Assembly (NCBI GenBank): GCA_963691815.1
Contig: OY829657.1
Location: 25,098,928-25,162,927, forward strand
Source: Echiichthys vipera
Taxonomy: Eukaryota > Chordata > Actinopteri > Perciformes > Trachinidae
DNA length: 64,000 nt
Direction: 5' to 3'
Both the position numbers and the translations under genes were made by a program. Of the stretch, positions 11,220 to 22,692 are shown one piece after another; positions within the stretch are counted from its first letter, which is position 1; every line of letters begins with the position of its first letter. The notes under the pieces were generated by a model. The model ran no database searches. It was not told where the DNA came from and worked only from the letters and a program-made list of their open reading frames with translations.

Positions 11220-12235
11220 AACCTGTGGATCAAAAATGAGGTTGTTTTTCTTGCATTATCTTTGTAAAGAAAAGTTGTTCCAGAGTACCTTCGATTCTTA
11301 TCAACTGGGGCTGTCTGTGGAGTATATTAATCATGGACCACCACTTCACACGTATTATCTACATCTTTTACCTCCGAAAAAAAAATATTTGATACATTTC
11401 TGCAACATACATTCATACATATATTCATGGGTGATAGAAGCCTCAACCGAGTGGACAAGAGAGAAGCAGACAGGACAGACCAAAAGTGTCACATCTGTCC
11501 ATGTTCCAAAGTGTGGAACAGGTGTGGGAAACGTAACTGTGTGCAGCGATCACAGACAGAAACAGCTCGTTTGTTCCAACTGAATGCATCAAATCAAGAA
11601 CTCCAACATGAAATCATTCTTGTGTGGACCAAAAACAATACAATAAATATAATATAAATAATATTCTCAACAAAACCGACAAAAATGGCATCTAATCACA
11701 TCATAACTTATGGAAGCGTGTAGGAAGGATGTTTGGCACTTTTCAACAATAATTCAAAGAGCTTTACATAATCCACAAAAGGCATTAGAGAAAGAAACTG
11801 AAGGCAAAATAAAAAGACATTAAACACATTGAAATAGGATTTAAGAGTAAAGCAACAGATTAAAAGAACAAGCTCAAACAGGTAGAGATGTTCATGTTTT
11901 CCATCCTGATAACGCTATTGAATTATTCTTTTTATCAGTTGTATACGGTCTGGCTTGGGTTTGTAAAACATGGACAAAAACATACAGAGCGCGAAACTAT
12001 CTTTGATTATCTATTTCAATTATTTTGTATTGGAAACATTTCTCCGTCCAACATTGTTGGTAACATTTAGGACAATGTCATTTTACCTTTTTAAGTGATT
12101 CGCTGTAAACTGTACGAACCCAGAAAGCCTGTAGTATATTATATATTCATGTGTGTGTGGACCGACTGTAACTACATACTGAACTACACACATCTCAGGA
12201 ACCAAAAATATTGAATCTTTGTGATAACTTATGAA
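11220..12235. other. single-copy-looking spacer
   Basis: No gene recognised. The frame at 11,236-11,583 encodes 115 residues without a recognisable domain, and its start lies just after a C-run. Confidence 0.5.
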
Positions 12236-12335
12236 ACGGCGCACAGAAGTCGACCGCGAGATGGCGACAGACCGAAAGTCGACGCCAACGTTTTTTTTTG
12301 GTTAGGTTTTTTTGGTTAGGTTTTGGCACCAAGAC

Positions 12336-12744
12336 AATGTCTTCTAATGAACAGGTCCGTACCAAAAACTATGAAAAGTTATGCACAGAAATTCGTACGG
12401 AAGACACATGGCAATCAAAATACGCTAGACCGGAAGCACAACGTACAAAAAACAATGTTACATGACTGATTTTAGCCAACAAAAGGTGACTGTTAGGTAT
12501 CATGAACACTTGGTTAGGATTTAAAAAAGGCAGTGGATTGGTTAAGTTATGACGGGAATTGAATCCGCTTCCCTGGATTAAAGTCCTGTGTTTCAGGAGC
12601 AAGCCGCCACTACCACCAACCTACCTCCATCCAAGGTGGCTCGTTGTCTTCAACTACGTCACATCCTTTCACTATGGGGAATCACACACAAATTACTGCG
12701 CGTTACATTTCATTGTTATGTGCACAAAAAGGTAGAACAGCCTG
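12336..12744 (+). mobile_element. dispersed family A element, near full length (about 409 bp)
   Basis: Starts TCTTCTAATGAACAGGTCCG and ends AGAACAGCCTG. Inside are GCACAGAAATTCGTACG, GATTTTAGCCAACAAAAGG followed by TGACTGTTAGG, AAAGTCCTGTGTTTC, CTACGTCACATCCTTTC and ATTACTGCGCGTTACATTTC. The same order is found at 34,029-34,353 and 60,761-61,162. It has no coding capacity and the ends are only weakly inverted, so I infer a MITE-like non-autonomous DNA element. Confidence 0.65.
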
Positions 12745-12869
12745 AAAAGATGCACAAACAAAGAACTGAAGATTGTTTTATTTCCTATGATCCTACTGCA
12801 GTTTGAACCTCACTCTGAAAACACTGCAGTAGCCTGTACCCCAGCTCCAGTGTGCATTTTCTATTAACT

Positions 12870-12923
12870 GTGTGTGTGTGTGTGTGTGTGTGCATGCGTG
12901 TGTGTGTGTGCGTGTGTGTGTGT
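12870..12923. repeat. imperfect (TG)n microsatellite
   Basis: TG repeats interrupted by CATGCG and CG steps. Confidence 0.95.
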
Positions 12924-12998
12924 TGCTGTGGCCAGAGGCTGTCTGAGCTGTGGAGTGTGAAGGCGGTGATGGACTGATCCACTTCCTGCAGCACTATA

Positions 12999-12999
<1 letters not shown>

Positions 13000-13070
<71 letters not shown>
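13000..13070. repeat. (CA)n microsatellite, about 71 bp
   Basis: Pure CA repeats. Confidence 0.98.
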
Positions 13071-13073
<3 letters not shown>

Positions 13074-13275
13074 ACATGTTGCTGTAAAATAAACGGTTGC
13101 TGTAAATGAGTGATTGTGTTTGAGCGTGAGGAAATGGGTTGTTATCTTCCTGTTGTTTTCTGAAACATATTGACAGTAGAACAAAGTGGAGCTGAATTGG
13201 AAGGTGAAAGAGGACGAATGACGCACGAGTCAGAGTTTCAAATGATCTGTTACAAATGAGAAGGAAACAGTAAAA

Positions 13276-13430
13276 AGCATGGGCCGTTGCTGTGTCTCCA
13301 CTTCCTCACACTGTACAAAAGTGCAGCCCAAATATGGCGGATATACGGACACAGCCATGTGGTCGTTTTGCAACCAGAATCTCTGCCCGTCCACACACTC
13401 GATCACAGCTGTCAATCAGGCATTTTAACC
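13276..13430 (+). mobile_element. family D dispersed repeat fragment
   Basis: CACTTCCTCACACTGTACAA, AGTGCAGCCCAAATATGG and CGATCACAGCTGTCAATC match the flanks of the 9.17-9.82 kb palindrome (CACTTCCTCCCGCTGTA at about 9130; GATCACAGTTGTCAATC at about 9893). Confidence 0.5.
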
Positions 13431-14208
13431 CACTTTTATAGCAACAAATAACTCACAAGCTATGAGCTATACTGCAGCCAGTCAACAGGGGGCGATCCAG
13501 ATAGTTTGAATAATGGCGTTTTTCTACTGCATGGTACCGGCTCCGGCACTGCAGGGATGTGTTTTTCAGCAGCTGCCTGCCTGAAGGTGTGTTTGCTGTG
13601 GCTTTTCAGGGTTACAGCTCAGTGTATTTTGGCTGTTTTTGTATATATTTAAACGTCTTAAATTTATTTTTCATGTCACCGAAACCATTGAGAGTGAATC
13701 TTCTTTTTGTGGACTTTCGTACTGTCTGCAGCTCCGTGTGCCGCTGTTTTAGGCCAGAAAAGAAGCCGTTGGTGACAGGTCTGCTGCTAACCGTAAATAA
13801 CCTTAATTTTGGTTTCATATCAAATTTATATCTAGGTTATTACTATGGACATTTCAGTTCTAACGTCAGAAGCTGGTGAGCCTGAGGCCGTAAATATAAA
13901 CACATTTGAGTTCCTGGAAAATCTTCACAATAAAAGCCCCCGTTGCTTTGTTTTTTAAAAGCTTTTATTACAGAGCAGCTAAATCAGGAAATCTTGTTTT
14001 TTCAAAGACGTCTTTCTCTCTCGTGGTACTTCAGTTACTTATCACAACTTTTGCTAATGGAAAACCAGAAATGAGAGAGTGATAGTGTTTACAGTTATAA
14101 TGTTTTTAATGTTTTCTTCAGCTGGTTTGTGACATCTTACGAAAACACTACAAAACGTGTCATATTGCGCAAAATGTGATGTTCTATTTAAAGCTGTGAA
14201 ACTGGTGA

Positions 14209-14210
<2 letters not shown>
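13431..14210. other. spacer with a short repeat-like segment
   Basis: The segment around 13,512-13,546 (GGCGTTTTTCTACTGC, then GGTACCGGCTC) resembles a short dispersed sequence common in fish, recalled rather than searched. No gene seen in the rest. Confidence 0.35.
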
Positions 14211-14246
<36 letters not shown>

Positions 14247-14317
14247 ATTTGGGTAGTTACAATGCACCTCACCAGATGAGCCCGGCATCTGCTTCCTGGC
14301 AAGACTTAGAGACAGTG

Positions 14318-14350
<33 letters not shown>
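14211..14350. repeat. two (GT)n microsatellites
   Basis: Pure GT at 14,211-14,243 and at 14,322-14,350. Confidence 0.95.
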
Positions 14351-14353
<3 letters not shown>

Positions 14354-14364
14354 AACTGTGTGTG

Positions 14365-14575
14365 TCTTCTTCCTCCTCTCTGTCTCCTCTTTTCCTTCCT
14401 CCTCCTCCTCCTCGTCTCTTTCCTCCTCTTCCTCTTCTTCTTCCTCCTCTCCGTCTCCTCTTTTCCTTCCTCCTCCTCTCTTTCCTCATATTCCTCTTCT
14501 CCTTCCTCCTCTCCGTCTCCTCTTTTCCTTTCTCTTCCTTGTCTCTTTCCTCCTTCTCCTCCTCCTCCTTTTGTC
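14365..14575 (+). repeat. pyrimidine minisatellite, period about 60-70 bp
   Basis: Three imperfect copies each carry GTCTCCTCTTTTCCTT (near 14,383, 14,453 and 14,516), separated by TCC/TTC-rich sequence. Stop-free frames here are a composition effect. Confidence 0.8.
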
Positions 14576-14735
14576 AGCGTTACTCGCCTCAACAAGAATA
14601 ATCCTCTTTAGAATAAAATAAAACTATCAAATGAAATGAAATCATAAAATAAGATATAAGAGGGTTAAGGCGGATCTCAAGTCTCGCTGTATAATCCGCT
14701 GCTCACATGACTTCAAAGGACGTGGCGAGGTGGCG

Positions 14736-14738
<3 letters not shown>

Positions 14739-14785
<47 letters not shown>

Positions 14786-14801
14786 GCTGCTGTTGCTGCT
14801 G
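14739..14801 (+). repeat. (CTG)15 triplet repeat with impure tail
   Basis: Fifteen pure CTG units (14,739-14,783), then CCG CTG CTG TTG CTG CTG, followed by (AGG)n at 14,802-14,816. On the minus strand it reads as a glutamine run preceded by prolines and ends at a TAG next to the repeat, so a protein product is doubtful. Confidence 0.95.
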
Positions 14802-14819
14802 AGGAGGAGGAGGAGGAGC

Positions 14820-15750
14820 CCGCAGAGCTAAAGAGGCTGGAATTGAAACACGCCGATGAGTTGAAGTTTTGACGCTCATTAGGAGGAGGGGAACTGAGGG
14901 GGTTACACTCATTTTCTCCTCCTCCTCTTCCTCGCCTGATCTTCTCCCCAGAGTTGTTTCCCTCTCAGATTGTGCTGAGGCTTCAACCTCCAGGTTTCCA
15001 CCATCATCTCTCATCCCTCCTCTCTTCCCTCCTTCTTTATCCCTCTCTCACTCTTTGTGTCTTCGCTGTAATCATGAATAGTGTTTAGTGTCACTGACGA
15101 TGGACTCACGCTGTATAGCTGTTGTCTTGCTGTGATGCTTAGTTGAGATTGTTGCAGATAGTGATGGAGGAGAGTCCCCTCCTCTCTTTCTCATCCTCCT
15201 CTCTGTCTCATCCTTCTCTCTGTCTCATCCTCCTCTCTTCCTCTGTTGTCCAGACGTACATCACAGAAAATGTACAAAAATGTGTTCAAACTAATGAAAC
15301 TGTACAGTGCTGAGGTTGGTGATTGATGAGCAAATCTGAAACTTATCACATTTGTCTTTTGTCTTTCTCACGAAATTCAACTTTTTAACCATTTTAAGTA
15401 ACATAAATGACAAAGAACTTCATATATACGACTGTACACTAAAAGCTTAATTAATCTGAATATTTCTCTGGCACAAACGAACAGAACTTTATACTTTGCT
15501 GCTCAGTGGGGATGAAATAAAAATAAAGTACGATTAGTTGCATAGGTTGACATGTTTTAGGAGGGACCAGGGGTCTCTTCCATAAATCACGTTAACAAAA
15601 CAGGGCAACAGCCTTAGTCCTTGTTAACTTCCTGTCAGTTGATGTCATTCACATTCACTGCAACAGAAAATTAACTGTGACACAGAATATTGATGTTTAC
15701 ATCTTTAAAAAGATCTGTTGTCCAAATCTGACTTGAATGAACCCAACAAA
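14820..15750. other. spacer
   Basis: CT-rich patches at 14,910-14,950 and 15,170-15,242. No gene recognised. Confidence 0.45.
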
Positions 15751-15751
15751 T

Positions 15752-15815
15752 CAGCCTGGCAGTTAGCTTGACAGTGAGCCTGAAAGTTAGCCTGGCAGTA
15801 AGCTTGACAGTTAGA
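15752..15815 (+). repeat. degenerate GTTAGCCTGGCA repeat
   Basis: Four or five diverged copies of a 16-18 bp motif (GGCAGTTAGCTTGACAGT). A longer tract of the same motif lies at 20,063-20,215. Confidence 0.75.
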
Positions 15816-15829
15816 TTAGATCAGATTTA

Positions 15830-16215
15830 ACCATGGACATAGAAAGAAGAATGGGCAGTGGACCCCAAAATGTGGCCCATTCATTCGTATGGAAAGCTGC
15901 TCAGTGGCGTAATCTCCCTTAAAGTGAAATTCTGGTGTAAAATCATCTCAGGCTCTTTTTAGGCAAATACACTCATCAAATAAGTCTTCGAGACAACTAA
16001 CGGAGAAATCTGGGACAGACACTAACACTCACAGCCAAATGCGGCTAACATGGATTAGCTCGGGGCAGTGAGTTGAACACATTAAAACGTTTAACCACTA
16101 ATACTGCTCAAAATAACACCAAACCTCTGCAGTAGCATGATAGGAGTCCTCACACATTAACAGAAGCACCAACAATTTAGTTAGTTTATTAAAAGAATGT
16201 TTTAAAGACTTACCT
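15830..16215. mobile_element. probable dispersed repeat next to a foldback
   Basis: Repeat-like sequence (GACCCCAAAATGTGGCCC; ACCAAACCTCTGCAGTAGC) that I associate with fish interspersed repeats. It runs directly into the foldback arm at 16,222 and may be part of one composite element ending near 16,840. Confidence 0.4.
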
Positions 16216-16221
16216 ACTGGT

Positions 16222-16835
16222 CCCTGTACCAGCTCCTCTCATAGTAAAGTCCATTCAAGTCGATTACCAAATGCAATCCAAAAGGAAGGAGCCCATTGAT
16301 GATGTATTCCAGCAAAAACATGTAAACGTTGTGGTTTGCTGCAAACGCGGTGATCCCTCTGCCTCTGCGTCTCGATTGGCGTCTCAATGTCCAGATCCAA
16401 ACAAACAGAAACAATAAGCCACTGGTTTATCAGAGCAGGTCATCCTACTGCAATGGAAGCCTATGAAAGTTTCGTGGTTAAGCTTTCATTTAAGCTTTCA
16501 TTTTTGTTTCACAGCCGGGAAAGATACAAACACGAACCGGTCTGTCTCTCTTCACTTAAAGTTGCAGCACTCACTGCGCGTCTTCCGACAACACACGCCC
16601 CCTGGCCCCTGACCCCTGACCTCTGATCTCTCGTGTGACGTTTCGGCGCTGCAGGACAAATGCTGTGGGACTTTTCCAAACCTTTTACCATCTATTATTT
16701 ATTTAGATTTCACCAAACTATCAAACCACAAGCTTTATGTGTTTTCCTGGAATAAATCATCAGTGGGCTCCTTCCCTTTGTGATTGACTTTGTAATCGAC
16801 TTGAATGGACTTCACTACGAGAGGAGCTGGTACAG
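16222..16835. repeat. foldback structure with arms of about 100 bp
   Basis: The left arm (16,222-16,320, with GTACCAGCTCCTCTC and GTCCATTCAAGTCGATTAC) is the reverse complement of the right arm (16,732-16,835, with GTAATCGACTTGAATGGAC and GAGAGGAGCTGGTAC). The arms match at about 85 percent by eye, and the loop is about 410 bp. Likely a second non-autonomous element with long inverted repeats. Confidence 0.8.
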
Positions 16836-17044
16836 GTCGAGTTGGTTAAGATAATTGTGAGCCTTTCGGTTTGTATCCAAACATTTTTTCAGAGGTGATA
16901 TCCTCTTCCCCACATGTATGGGAGTGGGAGAGAATTGGCAAATGCATTTCCGTGCCATCGGACACAATACAAACAGGTGAGTGCTGCAGTACAGCGCTTG
17001 GCCACTCTGCCCGTGGTGGCAGACGATGAGAGCGCCGGTCCTGG

Positions 17045-17275
17045 GGACCTGGATTTAACTTTATTGTCATTGAGCAGAGTACAGAGACAACAAGATGCAG
17101 TTAGCATCTAACCAGAAGTGCAAAAACAGTATGTAGCCTATGTATAAGAATAATATAAGAAAGTGCAGTAGAGCAGCATAGGCAGTAAGAGATAGGATAC
17201 AGTAGTCTATAGATCAGGGTACATTATAGTCGAGGAAATGCATACATACAGTGGGACATTGTAGTTTGGATACAC
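17045..17275 (-). mobile_element. antisense non-LTR retrotransposon 3' end
   Basis: TTTAACTTTATTGTCATTG, then GATGCAGTTAGCATCTAACC and an AGAAGTGCAAAAACAG-type tail, is what I recognise as the reversed 3' region of a common fish LINE. No coding sequence. Clade not assigned. Confidence 0.5.
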
Positions 17276-17507
17276 TGGGTAGGATGGACAGTTAGCCTGA
17301 CAGGCACCAGACCAGGTTAGTTTGCCGGTTGCCATAGTAACTGAGCTTGAACAATGTAGAATTTACTTCATACAACCTGAAATGAGTGACTAACCAAAAA
17401 AAGTCTGACCTATTTGGTAAACTCGCTTCATGGACCAGGCCTCAGTTGGGATCGTGAATGTTCACAAGCGTCATAAACCTCTTGTTGTCAGTTGTCATTT
17501 TGTTGTT

Positions 17508-17514
17508 CTCTCTC

Positions 17515-17594
<80 letters not shown>

Positions 17595-17620
17595 CCTCTC
17601 TCTCTCCCTCTCTCTCTCTC
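17508..17620. repeat. (TC)n microsatellite, about 113 bp
   Basis: TC repeats with a few CCC interruptions. A (GA)n tract at 17,788-17,818 lies about 170 bp downstream in the opposite sense and could pair with it. Confidence 0.98.
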
Positions 17621-17783
17621 CATCCTTCTCTCCATCCTTCATAATGAGAAGGTGCATGTTTTTCTCCTTGCTGCTTTCTTCTTCCTCTGCACTGGACCTC
17701 ATTCTGTACTCATGACTGAGAGAAAAAGGGGAGAGAGGAGGGAAAGCAAAAAGAAAAAGAGTGAAGGAATTTAAGATGTGGTG

Positions 17784-17787
<4 letters not shown>

Positions 17788-17818
<31 letters not shown>
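17788..17818. repeat. (GA)n microsatellite
   Basis: Pure GA, about 15 copies. Confidence 0.95.
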
Positions 17819-17820
<2 letters not shown>

Positions 17821-17962
17821 AAGAGACAATTGGAAAGAGCAACAGGAATATAAAAACAGGGAGGCAGAGATATTTGATCAGCTTCTCTTGTCAATTTTTA
17901 ATTCTTAATAACTTATTGAAAGAGCCTCTGGTGCCAGCGATCGATACTGCTCACTGTAAAGG

Positions 17963-17963
<1 letters not shown>

Positions 17964-18015
<52 letters not shown>

Positions 18016-18016
18016 T
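17964..18016. repeat. (GT)n microsatellite
   Basis: GT repeats ending in GCGCG. Confidence 0.98.
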
Positions 18017-18510
18017 CTGTTGACTTTGTTATGAGTGTTTAACATTTATATCAAAGAGTTGCATCAGACACTCCTGATGAACTTTTTATTGTATTTAATT
18101 TTGTTTAATGTTCCTTTGAAATTGTATTTCTAAAGGATAAAATTATTTTTACAAATCAATTAAATTCCCCCTTTTCGTCTTATTGTCTAGTCCACAATAT
18201 ACAGCGAGAGAAACAAAGAAAAATAAAACAAATAATTCAATTAATATCATAAACATAAAGTAACGTGATGATACAATCAAAAATAAGACAATTTCAATAA
18301 CAAAAAATGTAGAGTAATAAATACATGTAAAAAAATGAAGAATTAGTTACAACTACACCAAAATAAAATGTACACTTTTATACTTACATACTTAAAGATA
18401 ATAAAATAAAAGATTACATTTTCCACATTTGTAAATACAATTACAGAAATGTGGAAAATCTGTGAAGGCGTTATCATCTCAGTGGATTCTCTAATGAAGA
18501 GATAGTATGT
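18017..18510. other. AT-rich spacer
   Basis: Very AT-rich, A-rich in the middle (18,190-18,350). No gene or clear repeat family. Confidence 0.5.
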
Positions 18511-18511
18511 G

Positions 18512-18600
18512 GGTGTGTGTGTGTGTGTGTGTGTGTGTGAGTGTGCGTGTGCGTGTGCATGTGCATGTGTGTGTGCATGTGTTTGTTTGTGTGTTGGCAT
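18512..18600. repeat. imperfect (GT)n microsatellite
   Basis: GT repeats with GCGT and GCAT interruptions. Confidence 0.9.
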
Positions 18601-18743
18601 CTGTCACACTGTGAACTGAGGCGTTTATTCCCACACACACACTCCTGTTTCCCTTTTCTCATTCTCTTTCAATTACTCTCACCCTTTCTCTTTCTTTTGT
18701 CTTTCCCTCTTCCCTTCAGGGCTTCCTATATATGGGTCAATGG

Positions 18744-18744
<1 letters not shown>

Positions 18745-18791
<47 letters not shown>
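18745..18791. repeat. (CA)n microsatellite
   Basis: Pure CA, preceded by a CT-rich run and TTCAG (18,715-18,719) that has no matching donor. Confidence 0.97.
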
Positions 18792-18793
<2 letters not shown>

Positions 18794-18924
18794 CTCTCCG
18801 CCCCCCAGCGTGTGATGGTTGCGTGGTAAATTAAATGTAGAGCTATATGTTGCCACCATCCAGATGACAAATGATGTGTGGTAATCGTCTTAGCTCTGAT
18901 AGCAGCCGTAGCCCCTGGCAACGC

Positions 18925-19403
18925 TACACGCACACAAAAAACACACACATACACACACACACACACACACCTATGTGTATGTGTTTGTCTTGTTTGACTT
19001 CATTTGTCCTCTATTGTATGAGTGTCCATGAACAAGTACGTGTATATTCATGTATGTGTGCGTGTGTGTGCGTGTGTATGTCCGCGTAAATCTTTAATGT
19101 GTGTGTCGGTCATTTGTGTTGTCACGTGTCTTTCCCCTTTTTTGCACTTAAGTGTTTGTCTTCTTTTCTTTAGGTAATTGTCATGTTTGAACGTACGTGT
19201 GTGTGTGCGTCTTCATGTGTGTGTGTGTGTGTGTGTTTGTATGTACATTATGATTGGGAGCTTTTTCCCATTATTTTGATTCGCATCCTCTTCTGCTGAT
19301 AAATGTCTCCTTGTCTACATGCGTACACATGTAAACTTGTGTGTGTGTGTGAGTGTGTGTGTTACGTGGGGTGTGCGTGTGCGTGTGTGTGTGTGTGTTT
19401 GTG
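18925..19403. repeat. cluster of short CA/GT tracts
   Basis: CA tract at 18,930-18,970, GT-rich segments at 19,058-19,078, 19,197-19,238 and 19,338-19,403, separated by unique sequence without genes. Confidence 0.8.
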
Positions 19404-20062
19404 TGCCCTCCGTTCGAAGGTGTAATAGCCGTCAGACGGAGCAGCAGCAGCAGGAAAAACAGGCCTCCAGCAGCAGATAAGAGCTTCCTCCAACTTTCCT
19501 CCGATAAAGACGACTCCTGTTTATTTACATTTTAATAACACTCGTCCTCTCTCTCATCTTTCCATCTGTCATCCTCCTCTTCTTCTGACAGCTGCTGTCT
19601 TCCATCCACCTCTTCTCCACCTTTACCCCGCCTTATCGTTTCTTAACAAGTTTACACACTTTTTTGTTTGTGTGTGTATTAAAGAATCAGGTAAGTCCCA
19701 GTGAAAATGTGTGTAAACTAAAGTCACTTCACTGAAAAAGGATGTCTTTCAGAACTAATCCGCATCCATATTAACACGCCTGGAAACGCAAATCACACAC
19801 CGTTCACACGGAGCATGCACGCACTGATGCAAACACTTCAGTACGTTGCACAGCGGGGGAGTGACAAATAAACGTCAGAAAAGTATGAAATACTCGCAAA
19901 TATAGCAAAAGCTTCAAAAAAATCGACCTTGATCTGAAAAAAATAACAGTAGTGTTTTAAGACTGAAAGCCGTAGCGTTTAAAAAAATCATCATTGAAAA
20001 AAAAAAAATTAAAAAATAATGCAACTTTTCCGCTGTGTAATAATCGTGTTCTGTGTGAAAAT
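19404..20062. other. spacer
   Basis: No gene or repeat family recognised. A-runs at 19,981-20,016. Confidence 0.5.
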
Positions 20063-20215
20063 ACTCCAGTTAGCCTTGAGCGTTAGCCCGGCAGTTGGCC
20101 TGGTAGTTAGACTCCTAGCCTTGCAGATAGCCTGAAGGTTAGCCCTGCAGTTAGCTCGACAGTAAAACAGTTAGCCTGAAAGTTAGCCAGGCAGTTAGCT
20201 TGACAGTTAGATAGT
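20063..20215 (+). repeat. degenerate GTTAGCCTGGCA repeat, longer tract
   Basis: About nine diverged copies of a 16-18 bp motif such as GCCTGAAAGTTAGCCAGGCA, the same motif as at 15,752-15,815. Confidence 0.8.
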
Positions 20216-20924
20216 CAGAACTGTCAGGAAACAAAGAGAACATAATTTCGAGTGAATCTGTTGTAATTGAAAATAAATCGGCTCGATCAGAATAAAATTT
20301 GTCTGCATCAGAAGCAAATGAGGGATGGAAGGATAAAAACAGAGAGATGGAAAGATGGAAATAAATGTGCATTGAAGGAGGGAAACAGAGAGACATTATG
20401 CGGCCAAAAGTAAGTGGACAAGAGCTGAAAGAAAGGAAGAGAGAGAGAGAGAGAGAAACTGAATCTAGAGAGAAGTCTAAGTGGTTAAGGTTGGACAGTG
20501 AAGGAGAAGAGCATGGTGGAAAGAAAGAGATGGACGAATGACGGGGTCGAGAGGAGAGGAAATGAAGAGATAAATGGAGTGAGAAAGAAGGAGAGATTAC
20601 AGAAAGTCAGAGGGAGGGAGAGAACAGAACGAGGTAGACAGAGAGAGAAAGTCTCTCTAGTGTCAAATGAAGAGATAAGAAACTAACCCTCCCTCCATCC
20701 CTCCATCTCTCTGTTTCGCTCCACAGAGAAAATGAGTGGGAATCCCACTGGGAGGCCTTAATCCATACTCCCTCTTTCTCTCTCTCTCTTTACTGTCTAT
20801 CTCTACCTCGCTTGTCCTCTCTGTCAGAGTAAATCTCTCCGTCTGAGTGCTGCTGGCTGAATGTAATGATGTGCTCTCACTGCTGTCACACTCACTGGTC
20901 AAACTGGAGAAATGAACTTTGTTA
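20216..20924. other. spacer with purine-rich part
   Basis: Purine-rich from about 20,430 to 20,680, then pyrimidine-rich patches. CTCCACAG at about 20,719 resembles an acceptor but no donor-bounded frame follows. Confidence 0.45.
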
Positions 20925-21175
20925 TTGGCAGAGCTGGGATGTAACTAAGAACGTGTAGTTTACTTGAGTATTTTCTATTTTCTGCTACTTTCTACTTGTA
21001 CTCAACTGCATCTCTAAGGTAAGTCTTGTACTTTCTACATTTGTCCACGTATCTGCAGATGTGTTGCTGTTGAATGTTTGTGATGAACTGAAGGATGAAG
21101 TGTTCCGTCATGTGTTGACTAAATTCTCCTCCTTCTGAAGAGAAATAAAGTCTTAAAAAGACTCAGCTGCAAAAT
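20925..21175. mobile_element. dispersed repeat (GGGATGTAACTAAG type)
   Basis: GAGCTGGGATGTAACTAAG, then TTTACTTGAGTATTTTCTAT and TTCTGCTACTTTCTACTTG, is a sequence I recognise as a very common fish interspersed repeat, thought to be a non-autonomous DNA element. The copy is diverged. Confidence 0.55.
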
Positions 21176-21214
21176 GCATCGTCACAAAGATGAAAACAGC
21201 TGCTTTTCTGAAAC

Positions 21215-21330
21215 TTTGAGACTAAAGTCGAAGTATTTTTAGACTAAAAATCCTATTTTGAGACATATTTTGTGATGTTTTTTTAGACTTAAAGTTGTAA
21301 TATTTCGAAACCTATTTTGAGACCAGTCGT
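21215..21330. repeat. degenerate repeat family F, copy 1
   Basis: Diverged copies of a motif like AAAGTTGTAATATTTCG and CTATTTTGAGAC. A longer relative lies at 58,215-58,415. Confidence 0.4.
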
Positions 21331-21444
21331 GTTTTATATAAGAAGTAACTTGATAATGTGTTCTTATCAACAGGTTTGTCTTATAGTGAAAAAAACAATT
21401 TGTATGAGATCTCAAAAAATATGACATTCTATTTAATGCCATGA

Positions 21445-22140
21445 AATGACAAATGGAAGGTGACTGTGACGGTTAAGTTTAGACAACAAAAGGTGATTTT
21501 AGTCAACTAAAGGTTAAGTTTAGTCCCTAAAGGACTTGGTTCAGATCAGATGAAGGTGAAGGTTAAGTTTAGTCCCTAAAGGTGACGGTTAAGTTTAGTC
21601 TCTAAAGGTGACGGTTAAGTTTAGTCCCTAAAGGTGACTGTTAAGTTTAGTCAATAAAGGTGATGGTTAAGTTTAGTCCCTAAATGTGACGGTTTAGTTT
21701 AGTCACTGAAGGTGACGGTTAAGTTTAGTCACTAAATGTGACTGTTAAGTTTAGTCTCTAAAGGTGATGGTTTAGTTTAGTCACTAAAGGTGACGGTTAG
21801 GTTTAGTCCCTAAAGGTGACGGTTAAGTTTAGTCTCTAAAGGTGACTGTTAAGTTTAGTCACTAAAGGTGACGGTTAGGTTTAGTCCCTAAAGGTGACGG
21901 TTAAGTTTAGTCTCTAAAGGTGACTGTTAAGTTTAGTCACTAAAGGTGACGGTTAAGTTTAGTCTCTAAAGGTGACTGTTAAGTTTAGTCCCTAAAGGAC
22001 TTGGTTTAGATCAGATAAAGGTGGTGGTTTTGTCTTAGTTCTTCCAGGACTTGAACACCGGTCCTCCAGGTAAAAGTCCTGTGTGTTTGGACCCATCCAC
22101 CACCCTACCTGGATTGTGGTGCTCTGGTACTACGTCACCT
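21445..22140 (+). mobile_element. family A element expanded into 26-bp minisatellite array 2
   Basis: Family A sequence enters the array at about 21,468 (ACGGTTAAGTTTAG) and leaves it near 22,020. About 21 units of the 26-bp repeat lie between. The right part (TTCTTCCAGGACTTGAACAC, CGGTCCTCC, AAAGTCCTGTGTG, GACCCATCCACCACC, CTACGTCACCTG) is the family A right half, in the same order as at 12,336-12,744. The array therefore sits inside the element. Confidence 0.85.
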
Positions 22141-22572
22141 GATTTTCTTTTTTTGCTTCGGACGTCATTTCCACAGTTTCAAATATGGATTAAGCTGTGC
22201 AGTAGTCTGCGGCAGAGGCTCTACTTTCTAAGGTGATTGAGGCTGAATGGAGTAAGTGTCCACATCATGCTGATGTTCTACCTGCCCATGTTCTGGGCAG
22301 CTGAGCAAAGGTGGTAGGTCATGTTCATGGTGGACGAGTGAGAGGCAAAGTTTTTCTTGGAAAGTTTTCATGTGACCTTCTTGGGGTCATCCTTGTTCTT
22401 TTCAAAGATGTCTTTCCTGACATGATTGGCTTTTAATTGTTAACTGTCTAACTGCAATGTCAAAGGGACCTGCCGTCTTAAAAAAAAAAAACACTGACAG
22501 TGAGGGAGTGTCATGACTTCCTGTATCCGGCCCTTCAAATTAAAAGCTCTCCAGCCTTTTAGTCCAGCCGCC
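22141..22572. other. spacer
   Basis: No gene seen. A11-12 run near 22,480. Confidence 0.45.
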
Positions 22573-22692
22573 AACTCCCAGATCTCCAAATGTTAGTTTT
22601 TTTTCTGCGACCAAAGGACTAATGAAATTTTAGTCGGCTAAGGATCTTTTTGGTCGACCAGTGCTTGGTCGATTATGTGGGGGCAGCCCTAA
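22573..22692. mobile_element. probable hAT-type non-autonomous element remnant
   Basis: TTTTAGTCGGCTAAGG, TTTTTGGTCGACCAG and TTGGTCGATTATG followed by GGGGGCAGCCCTAAA resemble the end of a common fish hAT-like MITE, recalled rather than searched. Only one end is present. Confidence 0.4.

Noticed and set aside
14736..15014. 92-codon minus-strand frame ending in polyglutamine
   Set aside because: The frame stops right after the glutamine run, and there is no splice donor or homologous protein I recognise. A (CTG)n microsatellite explains it.
20700..20760. CTCCACAG acceptor-like site followed by an open frame
   Set aside because: No suitable donor follows and the frame passes into CT repeat.
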